This document shows, one piece after another, positions 1-7,441 of a stretch of DNA of 64,000 nucleotides. Source of the DNA: Oceanospirillaceae bacterium. Its GTDB lineage: Bacteria; Pseudomonadota; Gammaproteobacteria; Pseudomonadales; Oceanobacteraceae. The DNA lies in NCBI GenBank assembly GCA_002724925.1, contig PBQA01000020.1:1-64000 (forward strand), in the 5' to 3' direction. The position numbers and the translations under genes are program-made. The notes below the pieces were generated by a model, which worked only from the letters and a program-made list of their open reading frames with translations, did no database searches and was not told the origin of the DNA. Positions within the stretch are counted from its first letter, which is position 1; every line of letters starts with the position of its first letter.

Positions 1-343
1 CACCAGCAGTAGGTGAAGCATCAACCAGATAATCCGATGAGATGCCGGTCTGCCTCACTCTCATGCAAAGGTAAGATCAACCATTTAATCCGCTTACCCC
101 TATTTTCTAAGCATCGGTGTTCTCAGATCACTACTCTTAATACCATGACTAATACCTGACTAATACCGTGACACTCGCATAATTCTCAGAAGATAGTTTC
201 ATTGCAAAGCTAAATTCTACATGCATATGTTAACTGAGTACCCGAATCCACCAGTTTTCAGACAGGTGGAATTAGTTGAATCATATTTACAGGTATTATG
301 TTCGTAGCTACCAACAGCATCAGAAACGATGCGGGTTTGAACC
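1..343. other. Left-edge non-coding stretch
   Basis: I see no convincing gene here. The only short ORF reading into it overlaps the 3' end of the next gene in antisense and has no coding character. The stretch is AT-rich and carries the three-copy tandem repeat listed separately. It lies downstream of the leftward gene ending at 344, so it may hold that transcript's terminator, but no clear hairpin with a T-run was found. Confidence 0.5.
138..172. repeat. Three-copy 11-12 bp tandem repeat
   Basis: TAATACCATGAC (138-149), TAATACCTGAC (150-160) and TAATACCGTGAC (161-172) follow each other without a gap and differ only at one variable base before TGAC. Its role is unknown; it could be replication slippage or a small binding-site array. 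Confidence 0.75.
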
Positions 344-1459
344 TTACTCCGGAAGATTACCGTCCTTCAAAGCATGGCCCCATGCATCCGTTAGCGCTTC
401 TGTGAGTTTCAATAACGCCTCATCATCGCAGTCAAACATGGCTACTTCCCATTCTGGTGTGGTGAACTGACGTTCTAAGTCTTCGATGGGTTGGTCGCGT
501 TCGCGGTCGTCGTAGAAGCGGGTGTAGATTTTTTTGCCTTCATTATCAGGGTCGTCAATACTGGTGACGCCAAGGGGATCTGAACCGCTATATTGAAAAC
601 TGAGTGTCGCTCTAACGATGGGCACTTCGGGCGGGATTTCAACCACAAAAGGCACAAAGGGTTTACCTATGCGCGCACCGGTTTCATCTAGATAGTCAAA
701 TTCTGCAAAGTCGGGAATATCATTGTTGTTAATATCTCCGGTGTTGACTCGAATGCGCTTACCGGTGTGTTGTTGAGTTTTTTCTATGTTTTCTTCTTCT
801 GGGGTTCTATCAGGCGATTCAAAGCCATTGTTATTGTCTGAGTCGATATCGACATCTAGCGTGGTGAAAGCCCACTCCCAAAGCGTATTCTGTGCATCTT
901 GATTTAAATACAAACTCAACGTCAGGTAATCCTCTACTTCGAGTTCACTGAGGTATTCAAGATTGCTGAAACTGATTTGTTGTTCTTCACTTCCGTCTTT
1001 GCCTTTATCCAGTGTGACTTCGATTTCTTGATCACCAAGGGCGAAGATGTATTGCTGCTCGCCATCAAGCGAGGTGATGCGTTCGTATTCTGAGCCAATT
1101 AAATTAAAAATCACTTTAACCAGATCGGCGGTACTGCTAATCACGGGGGATTTTTCGTTCAGCAGGTTGATGGTGTTGCTCGGGTTGAGTAAATCCTCTT
1201 CGTTTATTTCGCTGACCATAAGGTCAATCATGCTGAAGCTGAGTTCTGGGCGGTAGACCCAGCCAAAGCGTGCATCAACATCGGCTTTTGTTAGCCTGTC
1301 GTCATCGCTATTAGCAACGGCTATTTGGTCGTTAATGGTGCCTTGTTCGTCATACAGTGGCACTTTTACCGGTACGTAACGGTTGGGGCGGTGTCTTAGC
1401 GGGCCTGCTTGGTCACCTGAAGAGAAGTCATTTTGCTCGCCGGAAGAATACCCATTCAC
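344..1459 (-). CDS. Unrecognised acidic protein, probably a fragment of a larger one
   Basis: I do not recognise a family. The 371-codon frame opens at a GTG (1459-1457). It is acidic and rich in Asp and Asn, with a DxDxDNNN stretch near the middle and 'GDINNNDIPDF' about two thirds along, resembling calcium-binding or linker segments of secreted proteins. There is no signal peptide or membrane segment. Reading back past the GTG, the same frame stays open and protein-like for 15 codons to a TGA at 1505-1507, and beyond that stop it continues for another 18 codons. The gene is therefore probably the 3' part of a longer ORF interrupted by a nonsense change or truncated during rearrangement. It is the last gene of the leftward accessory cluster. 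Confidence 0.6.
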   Translation of the reverse strand: MNGYSSGEQNDFSSGDQAGPLRHRPNRYVPVKVPLYDEQGTINDQIAVANSDDDRLTKADVDARFGWVYRPELSFSMIDLMVSEINEEDLLNPSNTINLLNEKSPVISSTADLVKVIFNLIGSEYERITSLDGEQQYIFALGDQEIEVTLDKGKDGSEEQQISFSNLEYLSELEVEDYLTLSLYLNQDAQNTLWEWAFTTLDVDIDSDNNNGFESPDRTPEEENIEKTQQHTGKRIRVNTGDINNNDIPDFAEFDYLDETGARIGKPFVPFVVEIPPEVPIVRATLSFQYSGSDPLGVTSIDDPDNEGKKIYTRFYDDRERDQPIEDLERQFTTPEWEVAMFDCDDEALLKLTEALTDAWGHALKDGNLPE

Positions 1460-1564
1460 TTGAAAATAATGATGGAATGCTTCTTCACCCGAGAATTTAA
1501 GTACTCAAATCTGACGACCCGGATCGATATCAAATTTTTTAACGGTTTCCTTGTAAAAAACGTT

Positions 1565-2014
1565 TTACTCCGTGACATTCTCCGATAATGCAAACAGGTC
1601 TAGGAGTGCATGAAGACACAGCCTCTGAATATCAGGTAGCTCAGAGTCACTTGCCTCTTTTGGAAGCTCGGCCAACTCCAGAGCCAGATCGTAGGCAAAA
1701 TCGAAGAGCGCTTTACGTAATCCTTCACCGCTCTCTTTATCTCCGGCAATGACTTCTGAGATACCAACAAACGCCTGAAATAACGCTGAAAGGTCCTCAG
1801 CATCAGATCCTAACAATCCATCACCAACCTCTGGGTTGACCTCTTGCCAGGAAGACCCGATTACTGTCTTGTGTGGCTCACGACTGATGACAGTAACAAA
1901 GGTTACCTTTGTCGCTCTATCCAGGGTATTGCCGTCTGCCAGTGTTACCCAACGCAGTAGCGCGAATGGCATACCAATAAATAGTTGTTTGATCTGTTCG
2001 CGTTGATCATCCAT
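1565..2014 (-). CDS. Small unknown protein of the toxin/propeller cluster
   Basis: This 149-residue acidic protein (ATG at 2014) has no signal peptide or transmembrane segment. Its first ~60 residues look beta-rich and the rest is helical and Leu-rich. It begins 18 bp after the stop of the upstream propeller gene, so it is likely cotranscribed with it. Small acidic cytosolic proteins next to toxin modules are often immunity proteins, and that is a possible role by position only. I see no clear similarity to the 188-residue protein at 5480-6046, which holds the corresponding place after another propeller gene. Confidence 0.65.
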   Translation of the reverse strand: MDDQREQIKQLFIGMPFALLRWVTLADGNTLDRATKVTFVTVISREPHKTVIGSSWQEVNPEVGDGLLGSDAEDLSALFQAFVGISEVIAGDKESGEGLRKALFDFAYDLALELAELPKEASDSELPDIQRLCLHALLDLFALSENVTE

Positions 2015-2032
2015 GATTTATCCTCTTAAAAA

Positions 2033-3490
2033 TTAAATATACCGCCACTCAATCGTCAGCGGCTTTTTATTCGCTGGGGCGCGGAATTTTTCGGCAAAGT
2101 GTTTATTGAACAATTCGACCATCAGATCAAACTTGCTGTCATCAGGGTTCTTTAGTTTGGCTTTATCGACATTAAATACCATGCGTCCATCGAATTTTTT
2201 ATTAATGCGAGTTTTCCAGTTATCGTCTAGGTTTCCCCAATGGTTATAAGCAAAACGTTGCGCAACGAGTTTTACTTCTATCTGACCAAAACGCAATACA
2301 TCGCCAAGCTCTTCATAGGAGGCGGTAATTTCGTAGTATTCTGTTTTTCCATCTGCAATGGCTTGATGGCTAATATCGCCTTTGTCTTCGACTTCAATAC
2401 TAAGAGGAAAGCCTTGTTTGAGTTCCTCACGTGGCAAAATCATGACGCCCCCGTAAGTAGACATTTTTTCGATGCCACCCCCATTGCTTAACCGGATATA
2501 GATGTAATCACCAATGACCTCGGGGTAGAACCCCAGAGATAAGATAAACTCCTCTGGTATTGGGATATCCTGAAGAACTCTCCCCGTCGTTTCATCCATA
2601 ATGCGCAATACGTTATATCTTAGATAAAGAAAGAGAAAACCATCATGCGACCATAAACGCCCTAAATCTGCATCTTCGTCTTCAAAATTGATTGAATCCT
2701 CAAGTAATATTTCACCGGTATCTGCGCTTAATATGTACCATTGCCAATCGTCTCGACCAGAGAGGTAAATACGATCACCAACAAGTGTGCAGTAGTCAAC
2801 AACAAACGGGATATCTCGAAGCCATAGTGTGTCTCCATTTTTAGTGTCAACGGAGATAATTTGCCCATCGCCAGCGTCACGATGGGTGCTTCCTAAGCTA
2901 GCAATCGCACTGTTTTCATACTGAAAGAAAGCGATATCGGCATGCCTGGGATTGGCATTCTGAAATTCTTTTTTCCAGTTTATGACAAATGAAGAATCTA
3001 GACTTAGAATTCCACGGGGGTATTTCGTTAGAATAATAAGATTATCATCAACCACCGTACAAGCATTCACTAACCCTACATTAAGTTCAAAAAGGCACGG
3101 GGCATTTAAGTTACGATACACCCTAAGAATGTACTCACCAGCTACAGATGATTCTTCATTAATAACGCATAAATCTCCAAATTTATTCCCCTCCCTGTTC
3201 ACACTTTTACTACCAAAGTACTCAGTTGGCTCGAAGTCTCTTCCATAAACGTTTTTCTCAACAAAAAAGTATTTTGGTTCAATTCCAATATCTTTTGAAA
3301 CCAAAACAACAGATCCCTCAGGAGAGTCCAACCATGGTCCGAGACGATGCTCTGGCATATAACTGGAAAAGTTATAACTATAGCTATCTTTTTCTACTTC
3401 GATAGAGTACGTATATCCGCGAAAAACAAGATTCAAACTACAAGGGTAAGACTTTTCATCAACTTCATCCGAAACATAAATAAATTTCAT
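2033..3490 (-). CDS. PQQ-like beta-propeller protein, paralogue 1 (putative immunity/partner)
   Basis: This 485-residue cytosolic protein has blade-like motifs of PQQ propellers in the middle: 'DTKNGDTLWLRDIPF' and 'LSADTGEILLEDS', followed by 'IMDETTGRVLQDIPIP'. A C-terminal ~150-residue domain ends in 'LTIEWRYI'. No signal peptide is present. Its ATG (3488-3490) shares one base with the TAA of the upstream toxin-like fragment, a coupling repeated at two other places in this cluster. The last ~150 codons are almost identical in DNA to the paralogue at 3965-5425, while the N-terminal half has diverged. The role is inferred from position: a partner or immunity protein of the preceding nuclease-like module. 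A plain WD/PQQ scaffold is the alternative. Confidence 0.75.
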   Translation of the reverse strand: MKFIYVSDEVDEKSYPCSLNLVFRGYTYSIEVEKDSYSYNFSSYMPEHRLGPWLDSPEGSVVLVSKDIGIEPKYFFVEKNVYGRDFEPTEYFGSKSVNREGNKFGDLCVINEESSVAGEYILRVYRNLNAPCLFELNVGLVNACTVVDDNLIILTKYPRGILSLDSSFVINWKKEFQNANPRHADIAFFQYENSAIASLGSTHRDAGDGQIISVDTKNGDTLWLRDIPFVVDYCTLVGDRIYLSGRDDWQWYILSADTGEILLEDSINFEDEDADLGRLWSHDGFLFLYLRYNVLRIMDETTGRVLQDIPIPEEFILSLGFYPEVIGDYIYIRLSNGGGIEKMSTYGGVMILPREELKQGFPLSIEVEDKGDISHQAIADGKTEYYEITASYEELGDVLRFGQIEVKLVAQRFAYNHWGNLDDNWKTRINKKFDGRMVFNVDKAKLKNPDDSKFDLMVELFNKHFAEKFRAPANKKPLTIEWRYI

Positions 3491-3945
3491 TAAATATCAC
3501 TTATTTTAATATCAAAATTATTCATTACTTCTTTAATGAATTCATCGGTTTTATCAAGGTTGCTAATATCTTTTTTAGCAACCTGAGCTATATCATCAAT
3601 GTTTTCTTTAAGCCCTTGCCTAACTAGCTCCTTAATTTTATCCACACCTAACTCCCCTGCCCGTGCATCAAAACTCCAGCGAATTTTAGTTCCATTACCC
3701 GCTGCAACCAAATCACGAAACAGCTGGCCTGTGCTTTCTTCACCCGAGATTAGAATATCGCCTTTAGCCGAACCCTTCAGGTATTTCTGAATATTGGAGA
3801 CTGACCACGCTTTTTTATCAACGTGCCAACCATCTTTCAAGATATAGTCATAAATACGGGATTGCTTAAAGCTTTCTGGCCCAATCTTAACGGTCGTTTG
3901 AATACTGGCTAGCTCATCTAGGTAAGCTTTTTCCTTTCCCCGAAT
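3490..3945 (-). pseudogene. Orphan C-terminal nuclease-like toxin module, 5'-truncated
   Basis: The frame is open for 151 sense codons after a TAG at 3946-3948 and has no ATG; the first usable start is a TTG at 3838-3840. It aligns by eye with the C-terminus of the 374-residue protein at 7438-8562: 'RIYDYILKDG..VDKKAW' matches 'RVSDMFI-DG..ADVKTV', and 'STGQLFRDLVAAGN' matches 'KSGQLFRDLIDMGN'. Both keep Asp, then D-x-K about ten residues later, then Gln in a following helix, the layout of PD-(D/E)XK nucleases. The upstream half is missing, which fits a displaced C-terminal cassette. It ends on the start codon of the propeller gene at 2033-3490. It may be silent, or expressed from the TTG. 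Confidence 0.65.
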
Positions 3946-3964
3946 CTATGAATCATCCCCTTAA

Positions 3965-5425
3965 TCAAATATACCGCCACTCAATCGTCAACGGCTTTTT
4001 ATTCGCTGGGGCGCGGAATTTTTCGGCAAAGTGTTTATTGAACAGTTCGACCATCAAATCAAACTTGCTGTCGTCAGGGTTCTTTAGTTTGGCTTTATCG
4101 ACATTAAATACCATGCGTCCATCGAATTTTTTATTAATGCGGGTTTTCCAGTCATTATCTAAATTTCCTAGCTGATGGTAAGCGAAACGATGGGCAACAA
4201 GTTTTATTTCTATCTGACCAAAACGCAGTACATCGCCAAGCTCTTCATAGGAGGCAGTAATTTCGTAGTATTCAGTTTTTCCATCGGCAATGGCTTGATG
4301 GCTAATATCCCCTTTGTCTTCAACTTCAATGGTCAGTGGAAAGCCTTGTTTGAGCTCCTCACGTGGCAAAATTATGACACCACCATAGGTATGTATTTTT
4401 TCGATCCCCCCCCCATTGCTTAATCGGATATAAATAAAATCATCATTTACGATAGGGTGGGACGTATTACTCAAACTAAAGTCTTCGGGGATAGGTACGT
4501 CTTGCACGATTTCACCGGTCACTTCATCCATTATCCGAAGAATATTCTCCCCATAGCTTAAAAAAATATACCCACTGTCGCCCCACAGCCAGCCCATTGT
4601 ATCCATTTCATGTTTAATCACATAGCTGTCTTGCAATAGTATGTCGCCGGTATCGGCGCATAATACACACCAGTGCCAATCACATTGACTTGATAAGTAA
4701 ACTCGATCACCAACCATCGTACAAAAATAAATACTGAATGGAAGATCTCGCTGCCACAGTGTAGCACCGGTGTCGGCATCTAAGTACAGTAGCTGGCCAC
4801 TATGATCTTGGCCTGTCATAGTTCCTGCGCTTACAATAAAATTATTCTTATACTTAAAAAAATCACCTTTAAAATAACCATTCACTTGAGGAAATACCCG
4901 TTGCCACCCAATCGTCATATCATCGTTAAGAGATATAAGTGTCCGTGAACTATTGAAAATTAATAGCGTCTGGCACTCATATCGTTGAGCACATGATAAA
5001 AGATCAATGATTTCATAAAAGGGGTCATGCGAATGTTCGGTATAAAATCTGGCAAAATGGATAGTTTTATATGATTCGTCTGTGGTTTCCTCATCCGATA
5101 TATACATATCGCCGACACTCCAGAGGTTGTTTTTAGCGCACTCTATGCCGAAATAAGTCGAAGGCTCAAACGCCTCATTATAAACCCTGAGTTCGTTACT
5201 CTCAGTGACTCCCTTCATAGTTATCTCTGTGGATAAAAAACATCGATCACCGGCGGGCGACTCTCGCCAACGATGAAAACCCAACTCAGGTAAATACGAC
5301 ATCAGGTTGTAACTAAGTTGATCGCGCCATACTTTCAAGGCATAAGTATGGCCACCAAAAATCAAACTCTCTTCTTCTAGCCTAGAACGTTCATCGCGCT
5401 CATTAGATAAATAAATAGCTTTCAT
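3965..5425 (-). CDS. PQQ-like beta-propeller protein, paralogue 2 (putative immunity/partner)
   Basis: This 486-residue protein is clearly paralogous to that at 2033-3490, sharing 'LDADTGATLWQRDLPF', 'LCADTGDILLQDS', 'RIMDEVTGEIVQDVPIPEDF' and the same C-terminal ending. No signal peptide is seen. The ATG at 5423-5425 shares its A with a TAA that closes a short leftover of a toxin C-terminus (5425-5490). Nucleotide identity with paralogue 1 is very high over the last ~430 bp and falls off sharply upstream, suggesting recent duplication or gene conversion of the 3' part. By position it is a partner or immunity gene of a toxin module that has since been deleted. Function is otherwise unknown. 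Confidence 0.75.
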   Translation of the reverse strand: MKAIYLSNERDERSRLEEESLIFGGHTYALKVWRDQLSYNLMSYLPELGFHRWRESPAGDRCFLSTEITMKGVTESNELRVYNEAFEPSTYFGIECAKNNLWSVGDMYISDEETTDESYKTIHFARFYTEHSHDPFYEIIDLLSCAQRYECQTLLIFNSSRTLISLNDDMTIGWQRVFPQVNGYFKGDFFKYKNNFIVSAGTMTGQDHSGQLLYLDADTGATLWQRDLPFSIYFCTMVGDRVYLSSQCDWHWCVLCADTGDILLQDSYVIKHEMDTMGWLWGDSGYIFLSYGENILRIMDEVTGEIVQDVPIPEDFSLSNTSHPIVNDDFIYIRLSNGGGIEKIHTYGGVIILPREELKQGFPLTIEVEDKGDISHQAIADGKTEYYEITASYEELGDVLRFGQIEIKLVAHRFAYHQLGNLDNDWKTRINKKFDGRMVFNVDKAKLKNPDDSKFDLMVELFNKHFAEKFRAPANKKPLTIEWRYI

Positions 5426-5490
5426 TAAATATCACTTATTTCTATGTACAAATCACCCACCATATCGAAAAATTCTTGATCAACTAAGTC
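5425..5490 (-). pseudogene. 21-codon remnant of a toxin-module C-terminus
   Basis: Between the 188-residue gene and propeller paralogue 2 there is an open stretch of 21 codons ending 'DLYIEISDI' and TAA, with the stop overlapping the propeller ATG by one base. The toxin fragment at 3490-3945 ends 'NNFDIKISDI' in the same configuration, with the shared DNA GTGATATTTAATG at the junction. I read it as the extreme 3' end of a third toxin module whose body was lost. It is too short to encode a functional product. Confidence 0.6.
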
Positions 5491-6046
5491 TTAGCGCGAC
5501 TTTCGCTACTTCAAGGTCTTTTTCGTAGGTTTTGTACCAAATAGGGAGGTCAAATGATTCACCGGGAAGCTCGCCATCAGACTGCGCCATGATCCAATCA
5601 TAAAAACTAGGTTCACCACCGGTATCAGCACTGTATGTTTTACCGTGCTCGTACACCGTAAAATCATATTCATCGCCGATAGTCATTAATACGACTTGCT
5701 CGGTAGCTGGCAAGGACGCAACCCACTCAATGACAATATTAGTGAACCGCATTGCGATGGTGTAGTCGTCTGGCGAAAATTTGTAATAAAAACGAGTATC
5801 GCGATTTCCGATAAAGGTCAGACTAACGTTTCTGAGCCGTATCTCGTCTGACTCTTTGAACTCTTGCAACAGAGCATCCAGTTGTTTTCCGAGTTCTGTT
5901 ACTTGAGGGATTCGCTCTGCGAATTCTTTTAGTAAGGCAGCCAGCAAGCTGCCACTGTCATTCCATTGCCGAAATAAATGTTTAACTGCCACCGCTGTTT
6001 CGAGTGTTGAAAACGTCATTCGTGCTGACAGAGACAATTCAGACAT
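5480..6046 (-). CDS. 188-aa unknown protein of the toxin/propeller cluster
   Basis: The family is not recognised. This soluble protein has a helical N-terminal third (residues ~1-68) and a mixed, aromatic-rich C-terminal part ('FYYKFSPDDY', 'SFYDWIMAQ', 'IWYKTYEKDL'). There is no signal peptide or membrane segment. It starts 15 bp after the stop of the propeller gene at 6062-7441 and overlaps the toxin remnant by a few codons at its 3' end, so it seems to have arrived with, or survived, the rearrangement that destroyed that module. An immunity-type or accessory role is possible by position only. Confidence 0.65.
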   Translation of the reverse strand: MSELSLSARMTFSTLETAVAVKHLFRQWNDSGSLLAALLKEFAERIPQVTELGKQLDALLQEFKESDEIRLRNVSLTFIGNRDTRFYYKFSPDDYTIAMRFTNIVIEWVASLPATEQVVLMTIGDEYDFTVYEHGKTYSADTGGEPSFYDWIMAQSDGELPGESFDLPIWYKTYEKDLEVAKVALRLS

Positions 6047-6061
6047 TTATTAATCCTTTAA

Positions 6062-7441
6062 TTATACCCATTCACACTCAGCGCGGATTTTATGGATGCC
6101 TGCTCGGTGGTGTTGGTCTGCCGCTGATTTACCGATCTGAAAAGCAAGACGCTCAAGGAACTCATCGGTGCGATCTTCTTCCGGCAATCCACCAATGCGG
6201 ATCTTAATTAACCCATTAAAGTCCTGATTCAATTCTGGCGAGGGTACCGGTGCTGTGCCGTACTTGGCCACAACATCCATCGCCGCGACTCCGGCATAGC
6301 GGAATACCCAATCGGGCTTATCACCCGTCACCGTCACTACGTAGTGGTCGGAGTCATCCGAGTTTTTCACACATTCGACTTCGGTCTCTGGTCGTGCTTC
6401 ATACTCAATGGTTAGAGGGGTCTTCCCCAGCAACTCATCTTTAGTCAGAGTCATTAAGGCGTTGTAGGTACGGGTAGCGCAGTTAAGCGACGCATAGAGA
6501 ACGCCATCGACCAGATGCGGCACTTCTAACGCCATAAATTGGTAGGGTTCGGGAATATCAATGCGATTAATCAGCGTCGAGCATGTTTTGTCGTACACCA
6601 GAATCTGCGGTGAATCATTGATAAAAATGTAAATGTATTCGCCGTCGTATTCCGCTCTCAGATAGTTGTATTTCTCTGAAAAATCGATTTGATTGAGGAC
6701 TGCACCATTTTCAGGGTTAAGCAGATAAATAGTTTTCATTGCTACAAACAGAATCAGGTCATCACTGACAAGATTGTAAGCATCAAAGCTACGAGCCCCT
6801 TCTGGCGCAAAACGCCAGACTTCCTTACCATCGGATTTATCAAGGGCGAAAATAACACTATGATTATCTATGCAAATAAAGTTATTAAAGTCATAAACAC
6901 CAGAAAAACGTTGATCTCCTGAAGACCCGTACGAGGCCGATTTATAATCTGAATTCGTCCAAATCACATTCAAATCAAGAGACCTAAAGCTAATCTCAGT
7001 GTATCTTTTAGAACGATCGCTAAAGTTACCACTCCTGTCTTTATAAAAGGTCACAATATAATTATCACCCCAAAAAGATGGCAAAGTAATCTCTATTGTG
7101 GAGTCTTCACTCGATCTCATAATGTTATATAAGTACTCACCCTCGAGCAGGATAGGCTCCATAGAAAAATTGGCAAACGAATCAAGTTGAAACAGTAAAA
7201 AACTGCTAATCCATTCATTGGATTCTATCGAATAGATATCTCCTCCAGATCTATCACTAGCTAAAAAACCGAGAGAATAATTTCCGGAAGAGTACGGATT
7301 CCAGCTGAACAAGTATCTGTCAATTGGCATAACGGTATGAATTGAAAAGCTTTCTGTGCGATAGATATCACCAGAGGTGATATAGATTTCTTCACGATAT
7401 AAATTAACCGATACTCTTGATATAAAACTTGAAAAAATCAT
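6062..7441 (-). CDS. Beta-propeller protein, divergent paralogue 3 (putative immunity/partner)
   Basis: This 459-residue protein has the same architecture as the two other propellers but is divergent in sequence: 'ALDKSDGKEVWRFAPEG' and 'LLNPENGAVLNQIDF' are PQQ-type blades, and the C-terminal domain has 'EYEARPETEVECV...HYVVTVTGDKPDWVFRYAG', parallel to 'EVEDKGDISHQ...YYEITASYEELGDVLRFG' in the others. Its ATG overlaps the TGA of the upstream toxin-like gene (ATGA at 7438-7441), so translation is probably coupled. This is the only propeller paired with an apparently intact module and is the best candidate cognate immunity or partner protein. Confidence 0.75.
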   Translation of the reverse strand: MIFSSFISRVSVNLYREEIYITSGDIYRTESFSIHTVMPIDRYLFSWNPYSSGNYSLGFLASDRSGGDIYSIESNEWISSFLLFQLDSFANFSMEPILLEGEYLYNIMRSSEDSTIEITLPSFWGDNYIVTFYKDRSGNFSDRSKRYTEISFRSLDLNVIWTNSDYKSASYGSSGDQRFSGVYDFNNFICIDNHSVIFALDKSDGKEVWRFAPEGARSFDAYNLVSDDLILFVAMKTIYLLNPENGAVLNQIDFSEKYNYLRAEYDGEYIYIFINDSPQILVYDKTCSTLINRIDIPEPYQFMALEVPHLVDGVLYASLNCATRTYNALMTLTKDELLGKTPLTIEYEARPETEVECVKNSDDSDHYVVTVTGDKPDWVFRYAGVAAMDVVAKYGTAPVPSPELNQDFNGLIKIRIGGLPEEDRTDEFLERLAFQIGKSAADQHHRAGIHKIRAECEWV

